From the NCBI GenBank assembly GCA_016873455.1, contig VGXE01000020.1:1-33600 (forward strand): a stretch of 33,600 nt of DNA, read 5' to 3'. This DNA is from Nitrospira sp. (lineage in GTDB: Bacteria > Nitrospirota > Nitrospiria > Nitrospirales > Nitrospiraceae). The position numbers and the translations under genes are program-made. The stretch's first letter is position 1; each line of letters begins with the position of its first letter. The notes beneath the pieces were generated by a model. It was given only the letters and a program-made list of their open reading frames with translations, was not told where the DNA came from and ran no database searches. Shown in pieces: positions 1 through 7,656 of this stretch.

Positions 1-1
1 G

Positions 2-904
2 CTGATCACGGTCATCCTGGTGATCGGGATCAAAGAAAGCGCGCGGGCCGCCGGACTGATCGTCATCCTCAAACTCTCCGTCATCGTGTTTTTCATCGCC
101 GTGGGAACTCCCGCCGTCAGCGCCGACAATTGGACTCCGTTTATGCCGAACGGATTTGAGGGGGTGCGGGCGGCCGCGGCCATCATTTTCTTTGCCTATA
201 TCGGCTTCGACGCCGTCTCAACCGCCGCAGAAGAAGCCCGCAATCCTCAACGGGATGTCCCGCTGGGGATCCTGGCCTCCTTGGCCGTGTGTACGGTGCT
301 TTACATTTCCGTAGCTGCAGTGTTAACCGGCCTGGTCCCCGTAAGCCAGATCGACATCCACGCCCCGGTGGCCGAAGCCCTGAGTCTGGTGGGATACAAA
401 TGGGGGGCGGCGCTGGTGGCGATCGGCGCAGTCGCCGGCATTACCAGCGTGCTCGTCGTGATGATGCTGGGACAAATCCGCGTCTTTTTCGCCATGTCGC
501 GCGACCGGCTGTTGAGTCCCGGGCTGTCGATCGTGCATCCGCGATTCGGCACACCGCATCGAGCCACAATTCTCACCGGTGTCGCCGTGGCGATTCTGGC
601 TTCCTTGTTTCGGATCGGCGATGCAGCCGACATGACCAACATCGGAACCTTCTTCGCCTTCATATTGGTCTGCTTCGGCGTGATGCTGCTCCGCTATACG
701 AAGCCGGATCACCCCCGCCCGTTTCGCTTGCCCTTTATGCCCCTTGTCCCGCTCTTGGGCATGGCGGCATGCTTCTATCTCATGATCGGACTCCCCGCGC
801 TGACATGGACCCGCTTCATCGTCTGGACGATCATCGGCATCGCGGTCTATATCGGCTACGGGATGAGACATAGCAAACTTGCCGTGCAGAACGGCCAGCC
901 ATGA
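2..904 (+). CDS. Amino-acid permease, APC superfamily (5' truncated)
   Basis: Integral membrane transporter of the amino acid-polyamine-organocation superfamily, most like the cationic amino acid (CAT/YfnA-like) branch. The frame is open from base 2, so the gene starts before the window and only about the last 300 residues are present. They contain several hydrophobic segments and the stretch FFAYIGFDAVSTAAEEARNP, typical of CAT-type permeases around TM6. GQIRVFFAMSRDRLLSP follows in the usual cytoplasmic loop. The stop is TGA at 902-904. The substrate cannot be read from the sequence; uptake of a cationic or neutral amino acid in symport with protons is the family norm. It converges on a minus-strand gene 77 bp downstream, and I see no clear terminator hairpin in that gap. 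The family call is firm and the substrate is open. Confidence 0.85.
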   Translation: MITVILVIGIKESARAAGLIVILKLSVIVFFIAVGTPAVSADNWTPFMPNGFEGVRAAAAIIFFAYIGFDAVSTAAEEARNPQRDVPLGILASLAVCTVLYISVAAVLTGLVPVSQIDIHAPVAEALSLVGYKWGAALVAIGAVAGITSVLVVMMLGQIRVFFAMSRDRLLSPGLSIVHPRFGTPHRATILTGVAVAILASLFRIGDAADMTNIGTFFAFILVCFGVMLLRYTKPDHPRPFRLPFMPLVPLLGMAACFYLMIGLPALTWTRFIVWTIIGIAVYIGYGMRHSKLAVQNGQP

Positions 905-981
905 CCCTTCCATGACGGAAAACTCCTGAATCGCCTTCCCAAATCGCGACGACTGCGCTGTTGGGATTAACTCGATTGTCC

Positions 982-1482
982 TCAGGTCTGAGAAGCAGGA
1001 GTCGGTGCAACAGGTGACTGATCGTTCGTTGCCGAGGCGGTGACCGGTTGTTCCGGCTGGGCAGACGAGGCAGCGGGCTGACTCGCTGGAGCTGGGGACG
1101 GCGGCGGCACCGATGCATTCGGCGAGGGGACCACCGGTTTCGGCGGGGGGCTTGATGATGCGGCAGTTTGAGTTGTGGGCGTGGCGGGTTTGGGAGGCGC
1201 GGCCGGTTTCGGCGGTGCCGGTTTTTCCGGCTTGATTCCCCCTTCCCAGGACGGACCGGAATACATGTCCGGGGTCAAGCCTCTGGCCTTCCATTTTTCC
1301 TCGAAGTCGGCGGCAGCCTTGTTGGGGGTTTCGCCGGTCCCGAGTACGTCGTTCCACGGATACACTTTGGGACCGATGTGACATCCGGACTCCGTACGCT
1401 TGAGATACAGCGCGATCGGATTGCCTCGATAGGGACCGAGATAGATGTGCACGCAACCGACATATTCGAACAACGAAGCCAT
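982..1482 (-). CDS. Hypothetical protein with Pro/Ala-rich C-terminal tail
   Basis: I do not recognise the family. The 166-residue product has a compact N-terminal part (about residues 1-90, beginning MASLFEYVGC and containing several aromatic residues and two Cys). A low-complexity tail of about 75 residues rich in Pro, Ala, Ser and Thr follows, resembling the periplasmic or surface linkers of exported proteins. No signal peptide or membrane segment is visible. I chose the ATG at 1480-1482 because GGAGG lies about 4 nt upstream of it. The frame stays open upstream to 1701, but that part overlaps nagZ and has no ribosome binding site. The gene lies 127 bp downstream of nagZ on the same strand and is probably the last gene of that transcription unit. 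Confidence 0.6.
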   Translation of the reverse strand: MASLFEYVGCVHIYLGPYRGNPIALYLKRTESGCHIGPKVYPWNDVLGTGETPNKAAADFEEKWKARGLTPDMYSGPSWEGGIKPEKPAPPKPAAPPKPATPTTQTAASSSPPPKPVVPSPNASVPPPSPAPASQPAASSAQPEQPVTASATNDQSPVAPTPASQT

Positions 1483-1609
1483 ACGCCTCCAGGAACGGAT
1501 ATCATGCCATAAGAAGTCTGGAGACGGCAAGGTATGCGGGTTCGAACGGCCCGTCCGTTCCACCCTGGCGAGTGGGTCTTGAGGGAGAGCGGGCGAAATA
1601 GGCTGAGAA

Positions 1610-2713
1610 TTACAGCCCGACTTTGGCAAGCCGCGCTCGGGCTTGGTCGATCGTATGCAAAAGCGTCCGGTGAGTCCGACAGCCGACGATGAGTCTCGCA
1701 TCGGATAGGATGACCGGCTTAACGGAAGGCAGAAACTGCCGTTTCACACGGGCCACACGCGCGAGAGACTGCTCAAGCCGCTTCATCGAAATCGTGCCAT
1801 CGGCAACGGCTTTTTCCACCGCCCCGATCGCCGCCACCTCTCGGTCGCGGTCTTTGCAGATCAGCGGCATGTCGCATCCGGCCAGGATTGCCTGTACCGT
1901 AGCCTCTTCGATCCCATAGTGATCGATGATGGCGTGCATCTCCAGATCGTCCGTCAGGACGACACCATCGTAGCGGAGCTCCTCTCGCAGGAATTTCCCG
2001 ATGATCGCCGGCGACAAGGTGGCCGGCCGCTGATCGTCCAGCGCGTGATACAGGACATGAGCCGTCATCATCGTCGCCACGCCGTGCGCCGCCGCATGGC
2101 GGAAGGGAGGAAATTCGACTTGCTCCAACCGCTCGCGCGGCGCCGAGACAACGGGCAACTCCTTGTGCGAGTCCGTGTTGGTATCGCCGTGGCCGGGAAA
2201 ATGTTTGCCGCACGCCACGACGCCATTGTCCTGCAAGCCTCCCACCGTCGCTTCACCCAACACACAGACAGGAGCCGGTGTGGAGCCGAACGCGCGGTCT
2301 CCGATCACCGGATTCGCGGGATTGCTGTTCACGTCGAGCACAGGCGACATATTCATGTTGATGCCGACGGCCTTCAGCTCTTTGGCCGTCGTGGCCGCCA
2401 CGGCGTAGGCCAGCTCGGACGAATTGCACCGGCCCAGCACGTCGCAGGGAGGAAAAATCGTGAACTCCTTCGGCAATCGTGAAACTCGGCCCCCTTCTTG
2501 GTCGATCGAGATCAGCAGCGGCGAATGCGGGCTGCATCGTTGCAACGCATTCGTCAGATCGACGATCTGTTCGACCGACTCGAGATTTCTCGAGAACAGA
2601 ATGACGCCGCCGGGCTTGTATTCCTTGATGAAGGCCGCGAGATCCGACGACACTGTTGTGCCGTCGAACCCCACCATGAAGAGCTGACCGATCTGCTCGC
2701 GCGAAGTAGGCAT
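1610..2713 (-). CDS. nagZ: Beta-N-acetylhexosaminidase NagZ (glycoside hydrolase family 3)
   Basis: Cytoplasmic glycosidase that removes N-acetylglucosamine from anhydro-muropeptides during peptidoglycan recycling. The 367-residue length is normal for a single-domain bacterial GH3 NagZ. Visible motifs are the substrate-binding DQEGGRVSRL (residues 71-80), the signature KHFPGHGDTNTDSH (170-183), which supplies the family's Asp-His catalytic dyad (D181/H183), and VVLTDDLEM with the presumed nucleophile D255. The ATG at 2711-2713 is preceded by AGGAAGG at good spacing. It lies 188 bp downstream of pepA on the same strand. That gap holds a duplicated scrap of the pepA 3' end, so nagZ translation begins just beyond the scrap's own stop codon. 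Confidence 0.93.
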   Translation of the reverse strand: MPTSREQIGQLFMVGFDGTTVSSDLAAFIKEYKPGGVILFSRNLESVEQIVDLTNALQRCSPHSPLLISIDQEGGRVSRLPKEFTIFPPCDVLGRCNSSELAYAVAATTAKELKAVGINMNMSPVLDVNSNPANPVIGDRAFGSTPAPVCVLGEATVGGLQDNGVVACGKHFPGHGDTNTDSHKELPVVSAPRERLEQVEFPPFRHAAAHGVATMMTAHVLYHALDDQRPATLSPAIIGKFLREELRYDGVVLTDDLEMHAIIDHYGIEEATVQAILAGCDMPLICKDRDREVAAIGAVEKAVADGTISMKRLEQSLARVARVKRQFLPSVKPVILSDARLIVGCRTHRTLLHTIDQARARLAKVGL

Positions 2714-2727
2714 AACCTTCCTGTGGC

Positions 2728-2825
2728 TCAGGGTGTTCGGTCGATGAGATAGTGGATCAGCAGCCTGGTGCCGATTCCAGTCGGCCTTTGGGTACGATCG
2801 GCCTCGTTCCCGTTCGCTTCAAACA
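2728..2825 (-). pseudogene. Duplicated fragment of the pepA 3' end
   Basis: Read on the minus strand, this stretch encodes PTGIGTRLLIHYLIDRTP followed by TGA (2728-2730). It is nearly identical to the true pepA C-terminus about 175 bp upstream, PTGIGTRLLIQYLMDRTQ and TAG. The nucleotide match extends upstream over roughly 75-80 bp with a few indels and substitutions. The fragment lacks any start codon or upstream coding part, so it is a relic rather than a gene. It probably arose by partial tandem duplication, or by recombination with a second pepA allele that left the old tail behind. The exact upstream edge of the similarity is approximate. Confidence 0.75.
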
Positions 2826-2901
2826 GTCCTGGCGACATCGTGAGGCACTCAGGGACAGTCGCCGACCAACTTGCTACACCACTGCCGTGGTCAATATTCA
2901 G

Positions 2902-4413
2902 CTACTGCGTACGGTCCATCAAATACTGAATCAGCAACCTGGTGCCGATTCCAGTCGGGCCTTTGGGAAGATAGGCCCGTTCCCGTTCGCTCCAATCGGT
3001 GCTGGCGATATCGAGATGCACCCACGGCCAGTCTCCGGCGAACTTGCTGAGGAACAGCGCGGCGGTAATCATGCCGCCTCCGCGCCCGCCGATGTTCCGC
3101 ATGTCGGCCACATCGCTCTTGAGCTGCTCAAAATACTCGTCCCAGAGCGGCATCTCCCAGACACGCTCCCCCGCGCGGACTCCCGCCTTGCGCACGGATT
3201 CTTTCAGGGTGTCATCGGTGCCGAACATCCCGACGGCAAACTGGCCAAGCGCGACGACACAGGCGCCGGTCAGGGTCGCGATGTCGATCAGCGCGGCTGG
3301 TTTGTACCGCGCGGCATAGGCCAGCGCGTCCGCCAAAATCAGCCGCCCTTCGGCATCGGTGTTCTGCACCTCGACCGTTTTTCCGGAGAGCGTCGTCACG
3401 ATGTCGCCCGGTTTCATCGCCCGGCCGCCGGGCATATTCTCCGTCGTCGGCAGAATGCTCACTAAGTTAAGCGGCAGTTTCAGCCGGGCCGCGGCCCGCA
3501 TCGCCGCCAGGACTTCGGCGCCGCCCGTCATATCCGCCTTCATGTGTTCCATGTTCTCCGCCGGTTTCAGCGAGATGCCGCCGGTGTCGAACGTGACCGT
3601 TTTCCCGACGAGGACGACGGGACGGTCATCTTTCTTGCGGGCGCCGCGATATTCAAGAATGATGAATTTCGGCGGCTCGTGGCTGCCTCGCGCCACCCCG
3701 AGCAACGCGCCCATGCCCAGCTTCTCCATGTCCTTTTGCTCGAGAATCTTCAACGTCACGCCGGTGTCTTTTGCAATGGCTTTCGCCTCCTGGGCGATCC
3801 TGGCCGGCGTCATCACATTGGACGGATGGTTACAGAGGTCCCGGACGAAGATCGTCGCTTCTGCCGTCGCGGTTCCCCGGCGGACGCCCTCGGAGAGATC
3901 GCGCAACTCCGCTTTATCCCGAGCTGAGAGCGTCATGGAGTCCACGTCATGGCCTGCCCCTCGCTCGCTACGATAGTCGTTGAATTGGTAGCTCCCCAAG
4001 ACGGCCCCCTCAACCATCGCCTGGGCCACGTCACTGGGAGAAGCGCCCTTCGGTACGATGGCGGGGACAGTCACGGTGAACGTCGCAGCCTTGGCCTGCC
4101 GGACTCGTTTGACGGCATACCCCAGCGCCTGGCGGATGGTGTCCAGCCCCACAGACGTCGTCTTCCCCAGACCGACGAGCAGCACCCGCTTCGCGGAAAT
4201 CTTCCGGTGCGTGTGGACCAATGCCGTTTCCGCCGCCTTGCCTTCGAACTCCTTGGACTTGAGTAACTCCGTGAGGGCGCCTCCCAGTGCATGATCAATC
4301 GGCGCCGCGTCGTCCTGCGAGAGGCCGGCCCCCTCACACTGCAACAGCACCAGTACGTCCGTCGCGTCCTTATCCACCCGCCCGACTTTCACATTCACCT
4401 GCATGATCTTCAT
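2902..4413 (-). CDS. pepA: Leucyl aminopeptidase (M17 family, PepA)
   Basis: Cytoplasmic di-metal aminopeptidase that trims N-terminal residues from peptides; some PepA proteins also bind DNA. The protein has 503 residues, the usual M17 length. The metal-binding block VGKTVTFDTGGISLKP (about 269-284) and the M17 signature NTDAEGRL (351-358) are intact, as is DMTGG. I chose the ATG at 4411-4413 (MKIMQVNV) because AAGGAG lies a few bases upstream. An in-frame ATG ten codons earlier has no such site. It follows queE with a 100-bp gap that contains an 11-bp inverted repeat. A degenerate copy of its 3' end lies downstream, before nagZ. Confidence 0.95.
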   Translation of the reverse strand: MKIMQVNVKVGRVDKDATDVLVLLQCEGAGLSQDDAAPIDHALGGALTELLKSKEFEGKAAETALVHTHRKISAKRVLLVGLGKTTSVGLDTIRQALGYAVKRVRQAKAATFTVTVPAIVPKGASPSDVAQAMVEGAVLGSYQFNDYRSERGAGHDVDSMTLSARDKAELRDLSEGVRRGTATAEATIFVRDLCNHPSNVMTPARIAQEAKAIAKDTGVTLKILEQKDMEKLGMGALLGVARGSHEPPKFIILEYRGARKKDDRPVVLVGKTVTFDTGGISLKPAENMEHMKADMTGGAEVLAAMRAAARLKLPLNLVSILPTTENMPGGRAMKPGDIVTTLSGKTVEVQNTDAEGRLILADALAYAARYKPAALIDIATLTGACVVALGQFAVGMFGTDDTLKESVRKAGVRAGERVWEMPLWDEYFEQLKSDVADMRNIGGRGGGMITAALFLSKFAGDWPWVHLDIASTDWSERERAYLPKGPTGIGTRLLIQYLMDRTQ

Positions 4414-4452
4414 CCTGTTCTCCTTGTATTCGTCAATCGCCAAACGTCAGTC

Positions 4453-4502
4453 GTCAATCGTCAGAAACCCGTTGTCTTCACGGTTGACGTATGACGATTG
4501 AC
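4453..4502. repeat. Inverted repeat between queE and pepA (TGACGATTGAC family)
   Basis: GTCAATCGTCA (4453-4463) is the exact reverse complement of TGACGATTGAC (4492-4502), giving an 11-bp stem with a 28-base loop. The loop contains TCTTCACGGTTGACG (4475-4489), which recurs exactly at 15066-15080 in the nuoD-nuoG gap. This marks a dispersed intergenic repeat family. It could act as an attenuator or mRNA-stability hairpin in the minus-strand operon; function is unknown. Confidence 0.7.
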
Positions 4503-4513
4503 CGTTGACGTCC

Positions 4514-5149
4514 TCACACGCCGCGCATCTCCGGCGACCAGATCAGTTTGTGCAATTGCAGCTGATACCGCACCGGCAACCGGTCGGCCAGCACCCATTC
4601 GGCCAGGTGCCGTGGATCCAATGCCCCAAACACCGGGCTGAACAACACCGAGCACCGACGGTCGAGCTGGTATCGTGCAACCATCGCCTTCGCCCATTCA
4701 TAGTCGGCTCGATCGGCGATGACGAATTTGGCTTCGTCGTGCGCGCGCAGCCGCTCGACATTCGGCCAGTGCATGCGATCCGACATGCCGCTGCCTGGAC
4801 ATTTGACGTCCAAAATGATGCGCACTCGGGGATCGATGCCCGCCGTCTCGAGCGCTCCACTGGTTTCAAGCAGTACGGTGAATCCGTCGTCGCAGAGCCG
4901 AGCGAGCAACGTCAGGCACTCCGATTGTGCGAGCGGCTCGCCTCCGGTGACTTCCACCAAGGGACAGCCGTACGAGCGGACCCGATCCATGATGGATTCG
5001 ATCGACGTGTCGGAGCCACCATAAAAGGCGTACTCCGTATCGCACCAGGTACAGCGAAGCGGACAACCGGTCAGACGCACGAACACGCAGGGCCGCCCCG
5101 CGAACGTGGACTCCCCTTGAATGCTATGAAAAATTTCGGTGACGCGCAT
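4514..5149 (-). CDS. queE: 7-carboxy-7-deazaguanine synthase QueE (radical SAM)
   Basis: Radical SAM enzyme that converts 6-carboxy-5,6,7,8-tetrahydropterin to 7-carboxy-7-deazaguanine in the synthesis of preQ0 and queuosine. The 211-residue length matches QueE. The N-terminus MRVTEIFHSIQGES is typical. The radical SAM cysteines are C29, C33 and C36 in CPLRCTWCD, where the family often has the shorter CxxxCxxC spacing seen here. VTGGEPL is the usual SAM-binding GGE motif. The ATG is at 5147-5149 with only a weak upstream GTAGAG. It lies between the HAD hydrolase gene and pepA, all on the minus strand. No other queuosine gene is present in the window. Confidence 0.9.
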   Translation of the reverse strand: MRVTEIFHSIQGESTFAGRPCVFVRLTGCPLRCTWCDTEYAFYGGSDTSIESIMDRVRSYGCPLVEVTGGEPLAQSECLTLLARLCDDGFTVLLETSGALETAGIDPRVRIILDVKCPGSGMSDRMHWPNVERLRAHDEAKFVIADRADYEWAKAMVARYQLDRRCSVLFSPVFGALDPRHLAEWVLADRLPVRYQLQLHKLIWSPEMRGV

Positions 5150-5239
5150 CTCTACGATTTGGGCTTTCAGCCGTCAGCGTTCAGCTATCAGCCGAACTCG
5201 TTCGGAGCCGGCGTTGATCGCCGCCTTCTCCATCCACTA
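5150..5239. repeat. Intergenic repeat-like sequence between the HAD gene and queE
   Basis: The 90-bp gap contains short reiterated words (CTTTCAGC, CGTTCAGC, TATCAGCC) in 5162-5193. These resemble the 'GCTGATAGCTGAACGC' type of low-complexity intergenic filler. No coding capacity or clear terminator is visible. It may hold the weak ribosome binding site of queE at its left edge. Confidence 0.4.
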
Positions 5240-5926
5240 TTACCGCCATTGCTGGACCGGCCACTTCCGCCGCTTGGCCACGCGAGCCATCCCTCGAATG
5301 GGGTTGACGACCGTGGGGTATCCGACTGTATCCAACAGGTCAAAGTCACCGGGGCTGTCGCCGTAGGCGTAACAGTGCGACAGGTCCAGCGTCAGATCCT
5401 GTGCCAGTTGCTCGATCACCAGCCGCTTGCCCTCTCCGTACGGAAAGGGAGAGAGGAGATGACCGGTATAGACGCCCTTGGCCTGTTCCAATCGGCCGGC
5501 GAACCACCGTTCGACTTGTAAAGCGGTCGCAATGGGCTCGATCAGAAAATCGAGCGAGCCGCTCAAGAGCACGATCGTATGCCCGGCCTGGCGGTGCTCT
5601 TCCATCCGCCGCATGGCCGCGGGAGAGACAAAGGGGCATAGATGCTCGCGGCAGAACTCTTCCCCGAGTGGTTCAATGACTTGCGCCGGTTTTCCGGCCA
5701 GATACAGTTTGCGTTCCCGCAGCGGACTCAACGACAGGCTGGGCAGGTGCTGGAGCAGCCACCAGAGGCTTGCGCGCGCTTCGGGCCATCCAACAACACC
5801 GCGACGCCACAGCCACCGAAAGAATCGCCGCTCGCTCCCCTCGCCGGGCAAGAGGGTGTTGTCGACATCGAAGAATGCGGCGACAGACGAAGCGAGATGG
5901 CTCGTGGTAATGGTCGGGTGTGTCAT
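5240..5926 (-). CDS. HAD-superfamily hydrolase, subfamily IB (SerB/CicA-like phosphatase)
   Basis: Probable cytoplasmic phosphatase of the haloacid dehalogenase superfamily. All HAD motifs are visible in the 228 residues: motif I FFDVDNTLL with nucleophile D20 and acid/base D22, motif II LLSGSLDFL, a lysine in GEGKRLV for motif III, and motif IV YGDSPGDFDLL. The spacing and helical cap fit subclass IB, which includes phosphoserine phosphatase-like proteins and the CicA group. Substrates in this group are diverse (phosphoserine, lipid phosphates), so I do not assign one. The ATG is at 5924-5926. It is the first gene of the minus-strand run that continues through queE, pepA and nagZ. Confidence 0.85.
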   Translation of the reverse strand: MTHPTITTSHLASSVAAFFDVDNTLLPGEGSERRFFRWLWRRGVVGWPEARASLWWLLQHLPSLSLSPLRERKLYLAGKPAQVIEPLGEEFCREHLCPFVSPAAMRRMEEHRQAGHTIVLLSGSLDFLIEPIATALQVERWFAGRLEQAKGVYTGHLLSPFPYGEGKRLVIEQLAQDLTLDLSHCYAYGDSPGDFDLLDTVGYPTVVNPIRGMARVAKRRKWPVQQWR

Positions 5927-5976
5927 TCGTGTGCAGGCGTAAAATTAGAGGCCGATTCTACCGGAGGGTCCCTTCG

Positions 5977-6006
5977 TTGACAAGAAATTTGCCCTACTTC
6001 TATAAT
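5977..6006 (+). promoter_or_regulatory. Consensus sigma-70 promoter for tRNA-Leu
   Basis: A perfect -35 TTGACA (5977-5982) and a perfect -10 TATAAT (6001-6006) are separated by 18 bp. Transcription would start near 6013 and read rightward into tRNA-Leu at 6223. This is the closest match to the consensus promoter that I found in the window, as expected for a stable RNA gene. Confidence 0.8.
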
Positions 6007-6025
6007 GCCCACTCCCTCAGGCGTC

Positions 6026-6190
6026 GCTCGTCGTTCGTGAATCGTATCTCGCTGGGGAAAGAGCGTATAGCTGATGGCGTATAGCACGTGATTGGATCAG
6101 ATGATGGGACCGCTTCGATTCACCCTCCGGTCTCGTGCCATAAGCCATACGCCATAGGCTCTGCTCTTCGGACGAGATACGAACGACGCT
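6026..6190. repeat. Long imperfect palindrome in the tRNA-Leu leader
   Basis: Two inverted arms can be paired. The segment around 6028-6050 (CGTCGTTCGT, then CGTATCTCG) matches the reverse of 6172-6188 (CGAGATACGAACGACG). The segment 6061-6088 (AGCGTATAGC, GGCGTATAGCACG) matches the reverse of 6134-6161 (CGTGCCATAAGCC, ACGCCATAGGCT). Together they could fold into a long interrupted hairpin in the transcript or as a cruciform. CGCTTCACG repeats follow at 6187-6217. The sequence is non-coding and is probably a REP-like intergenic element. Confidence 0.65.
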
Positions 6191-6222
6191 TCACGAGTGA
6201 CGCTTCACGCTTCACGATTTGG

Positions 6223-6306
6223 GCCGAAGTGGTGGAATGGCAGACACGCACGTTTGAGGGGCGTGTGGCGCAAGCCGTGCGGGTTCAAGTCCCGCCTTCG
6301 GCACCA
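6223..6306 (+). tRNA. tRNA-Leu (anticodon GAG)
   Basis: The cloverleaf folds by eye. Acceptor GCCGAAG (6223-6229) pairs with CTTCGGC (6296-6302). The anticodon stem is CACGT/GCGTG with loop TTGAGGG, which gives anticodon GAG at 6256-6258. A long class-II variable arm follows (TGGCGCAAGCCGT), then the T arm GCGGG-TTCAAGT-CCCGC. Discriminator A and an encoded CCA end the gene at 6306. The long variable arm and discriminator A are leucine tRNA features, and it reads CUC/CUU codons. The consensus promoter at 5977 probably drives it. Confidence 0.95.
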
Positions 6307-6477
6307 ATGATTCTTCTTCGGGTGTCCTCCAACCCAGCCCAAGGGCCCTACTCAAGCTGACGCCGGGTGTCACCTTAGTAGAAAATGTGGCCCTTCATTC
6401 CTTTTGACTTTACCCTGAGTCAGCAGACAGGGTATCCTTCACGTCCACGTACCTTCTCCACTGCTACGAGCGCATGA

Positions 6478-6855
6478 TGGGAAGTCTCGCGAAGCAGACG
6501 GCGCTCTACCGCCGACCGGGTTCGCTCGCTGATCCGGGAAATCCTGGAGCAGGCCGGGTATGCCGTGGAGGAGGCCCGCAATGGGAAAGAGGGATTGGAA
6601 CGGTATCGGGAGAAGCCGGCCGACGTGGTCCTCATGGATGTGTTGATGCCGGACCAAGATGGGCTGGAGAGCATCTTGATTCTTCGCCGCGAGTTTCCCG
6701 CCTCTCGTGTCATTGCGATGACCGGGGGCAGCGACATGATCGGCATTCTGAATTTCTTGGATGTGGCAAAAATGATGGGGGCCTGTAGGACTCTTCGCAA
6801 GCCGTTTGAACTGCAAACGCTACTCGATACCGTGGGTGCTGAGGTGCCCGCCTAG
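6478..6855 (+). pseudogene. Response-regulator receiver domain lacking its N-terminus
   Basis: The frame encodes a CheY-like receiver domain from helix 1 onward (TADRVRSLIREILEQAGYAVEEARNG, from about 6511). It includes the phospho-acceptor block VVLMDVLMPDQDG, the Thr-equivalent IAMTGG and the conserved Lys in LRKPFEL. The first beta strand with the acidic pair (normally like ILVVDDD) is missing. An in-frame TGA lies at 6475-6477, and no other frame upstream supplies that strand. The only plausible start, GTG at 6565, leaves 96 residues that begin in the middle of the fold. The stop TAG (6853-6855) belongs to the terminal repeat of the adjacent MITE-like element. It is probably a decaying gene; no partner kinase is adjacent. 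Confidence 0.6.
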
Positions 6856-7139
6856 CCCGCATTATTCATGACGGTTCGTGACCCTTCGACACGCTCAGGG
6901 TCCCGAGCTCCGTCGAGGGACGAAACCGCCAAGACGCCACGCGCCTGCGCGCTGTAGCGCTCCGGTGCGCAAGCGCGAGACGGGCACGCGGAGCCCTGAG
7001 AGACCGACGCATACTTGAAACAGTATGTGGAGGTCACGAAGGGCGAGCCTGCCCGCTGGCTGCAGAAAGCTCGCAGCCAGGCTTGTCGCAGCGGCGTATC
7101 GGCGGTTGCAGTAGAAGCGCTCATGAATAGTGCGGGCTA
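6853..7139. mobile_element. MITE-like element, copy 1
   Basis: A 287-bp non-coding element is bounded by terminal inverted repeats. Left is TAGCCCGCATTATTCATGA (6853-6871). Right is TCATGAATAGTGCGGGCTA (7121-7139). They match at 18 of 19 positions. The interior contains CCTTCGACACGCTCAGGGTC and many short GC-rich palindromes. Over most of its length it closely matches a second copy at 9714-10051 in the same orientation. If the outer TA dinucleotides are a target duplication, a TA-inserting transposase may have mobilised it. No transposase gene is present in the window. Confidence 0.75.
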
Positions 7140-7151
7140 ACCTTCCCCTCG

Positions 7152-7173
7152 CCGAATCCTTGCCGAATCCTTG
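7152..7173 (+). repeat. Short tandem repeat next to MITE copy 1
   Basis: The 11-base word GCCGAATCCTT occurs twice in a row just after the right end of the MITE-like element and before the membrane protein gene. It may be local slippage. It has no clear function. Confidence 0.5.
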
Positions 7174-7233
7174 ATTGACATCGCACCACGTCCCGGTCAG
7201 ACTTGGCCGGACGATGCCTCCGGCTACTACGAT

Positions 7234-7656
7234 ATGATCCTTCTGAATCTGTTTCTCTGCGTCATTGTCACGACCGTAGGATTCTGGATTCTTTGGGGCG
7301 CCGACTGGCCCCTTGTCGTCGCCGGGTGGGCGCTGGCGGCCGGCGGATTCCTGTGGTGGAGAGCTCGGTCCGTTGCGGAGCTGTGGGCCTGGGCGACTCT
7401 GGGTTTGGGCCTGGAAAGCTTTCTCTGGCCGATCCTGGTGATGTCTCAGCTCAAGCACGCATCAGAGACACCCTCTGACGAGGAACTGGGGACGATTCTG
7501 TCGGCTGTTGTGATGGGCCTCTTCTCCTCCGTCTTCTGGATCTCTTTTTCCTACGGCCTGTTCAAGCGGGCATGGAAATCCACAGCCGACTCGGCCGGCC
7601 ATACCGCATCCGACGGAAAGCCCTCACGCCCCGCCAAACGAAACAAGGGACATTAA
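7234..7656 (+). CDS. Small membrane protein of unknown function
   Basis: I do not recognise the family. The 140-residue product has about four hydrophobic segments: near residues 2-20 (LLNLFLCVIVTTVGFWILW), 24-42 (PLVVAGWALAAGGFLWW), 49-66 (LWAWATLGLGLESFLWP) and 90-112 (GTILSAVVMGLFSSVFWISF). A basic, hydrophilic C-terminal tail follows. I prefer the ATG at 7234. A TTG at 7171 in the same frame would add 21 residues, and neither has a convincing ribosome binding site. Its stop codon overlaps the stop of the convergent priA-like gene by 4 bp (7653-7656), so the two transcripts must run into each other. Confidence 0.65.
   Translation: MILLNLFLCVIVTTVGFWILWGADWPLVVAGWALAAGGFLWWRARSVAELWAWATLGLGLESFLWPILVMSQLKHASETPSDEELGTILSAVVMGLFSSVFWISFSYGLFKRAWKSTADSAGHTASDGKPSRPAKRNKGH

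Noticed and set aside
323-1456. Long open frame on the minus strand covering the permease and the Pro/Ala-rich gene
   Set aside because: It is antisense to a clear permease, has no family resemblance, and is rich in His, Arg and Gln as expected for a frame opposite GC-rich coding sequence.
1483-1701. Upstream extension of the Pro/Ala-rich gene
   Set aside because: It overlaps the nagZ 3' end and has no ribosome binding site, whereas ATG 1482 has GGAGG.
6420-6816. Two minus-strand open frames opposite the response-regulator remnant
   Set aside because: The plus strand shows recognisable receiver motifs; the minus frames resemble no family.
6852-7124. Open frame inside MITE-like copy 1 (and the matching ones at 9713-10369)
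   Set aside because: The frames start and end in repeat sequence, overlap the terminal repeats, and are mirrored by equally open frames in other phases, so they are by-products of the GC-rich element.
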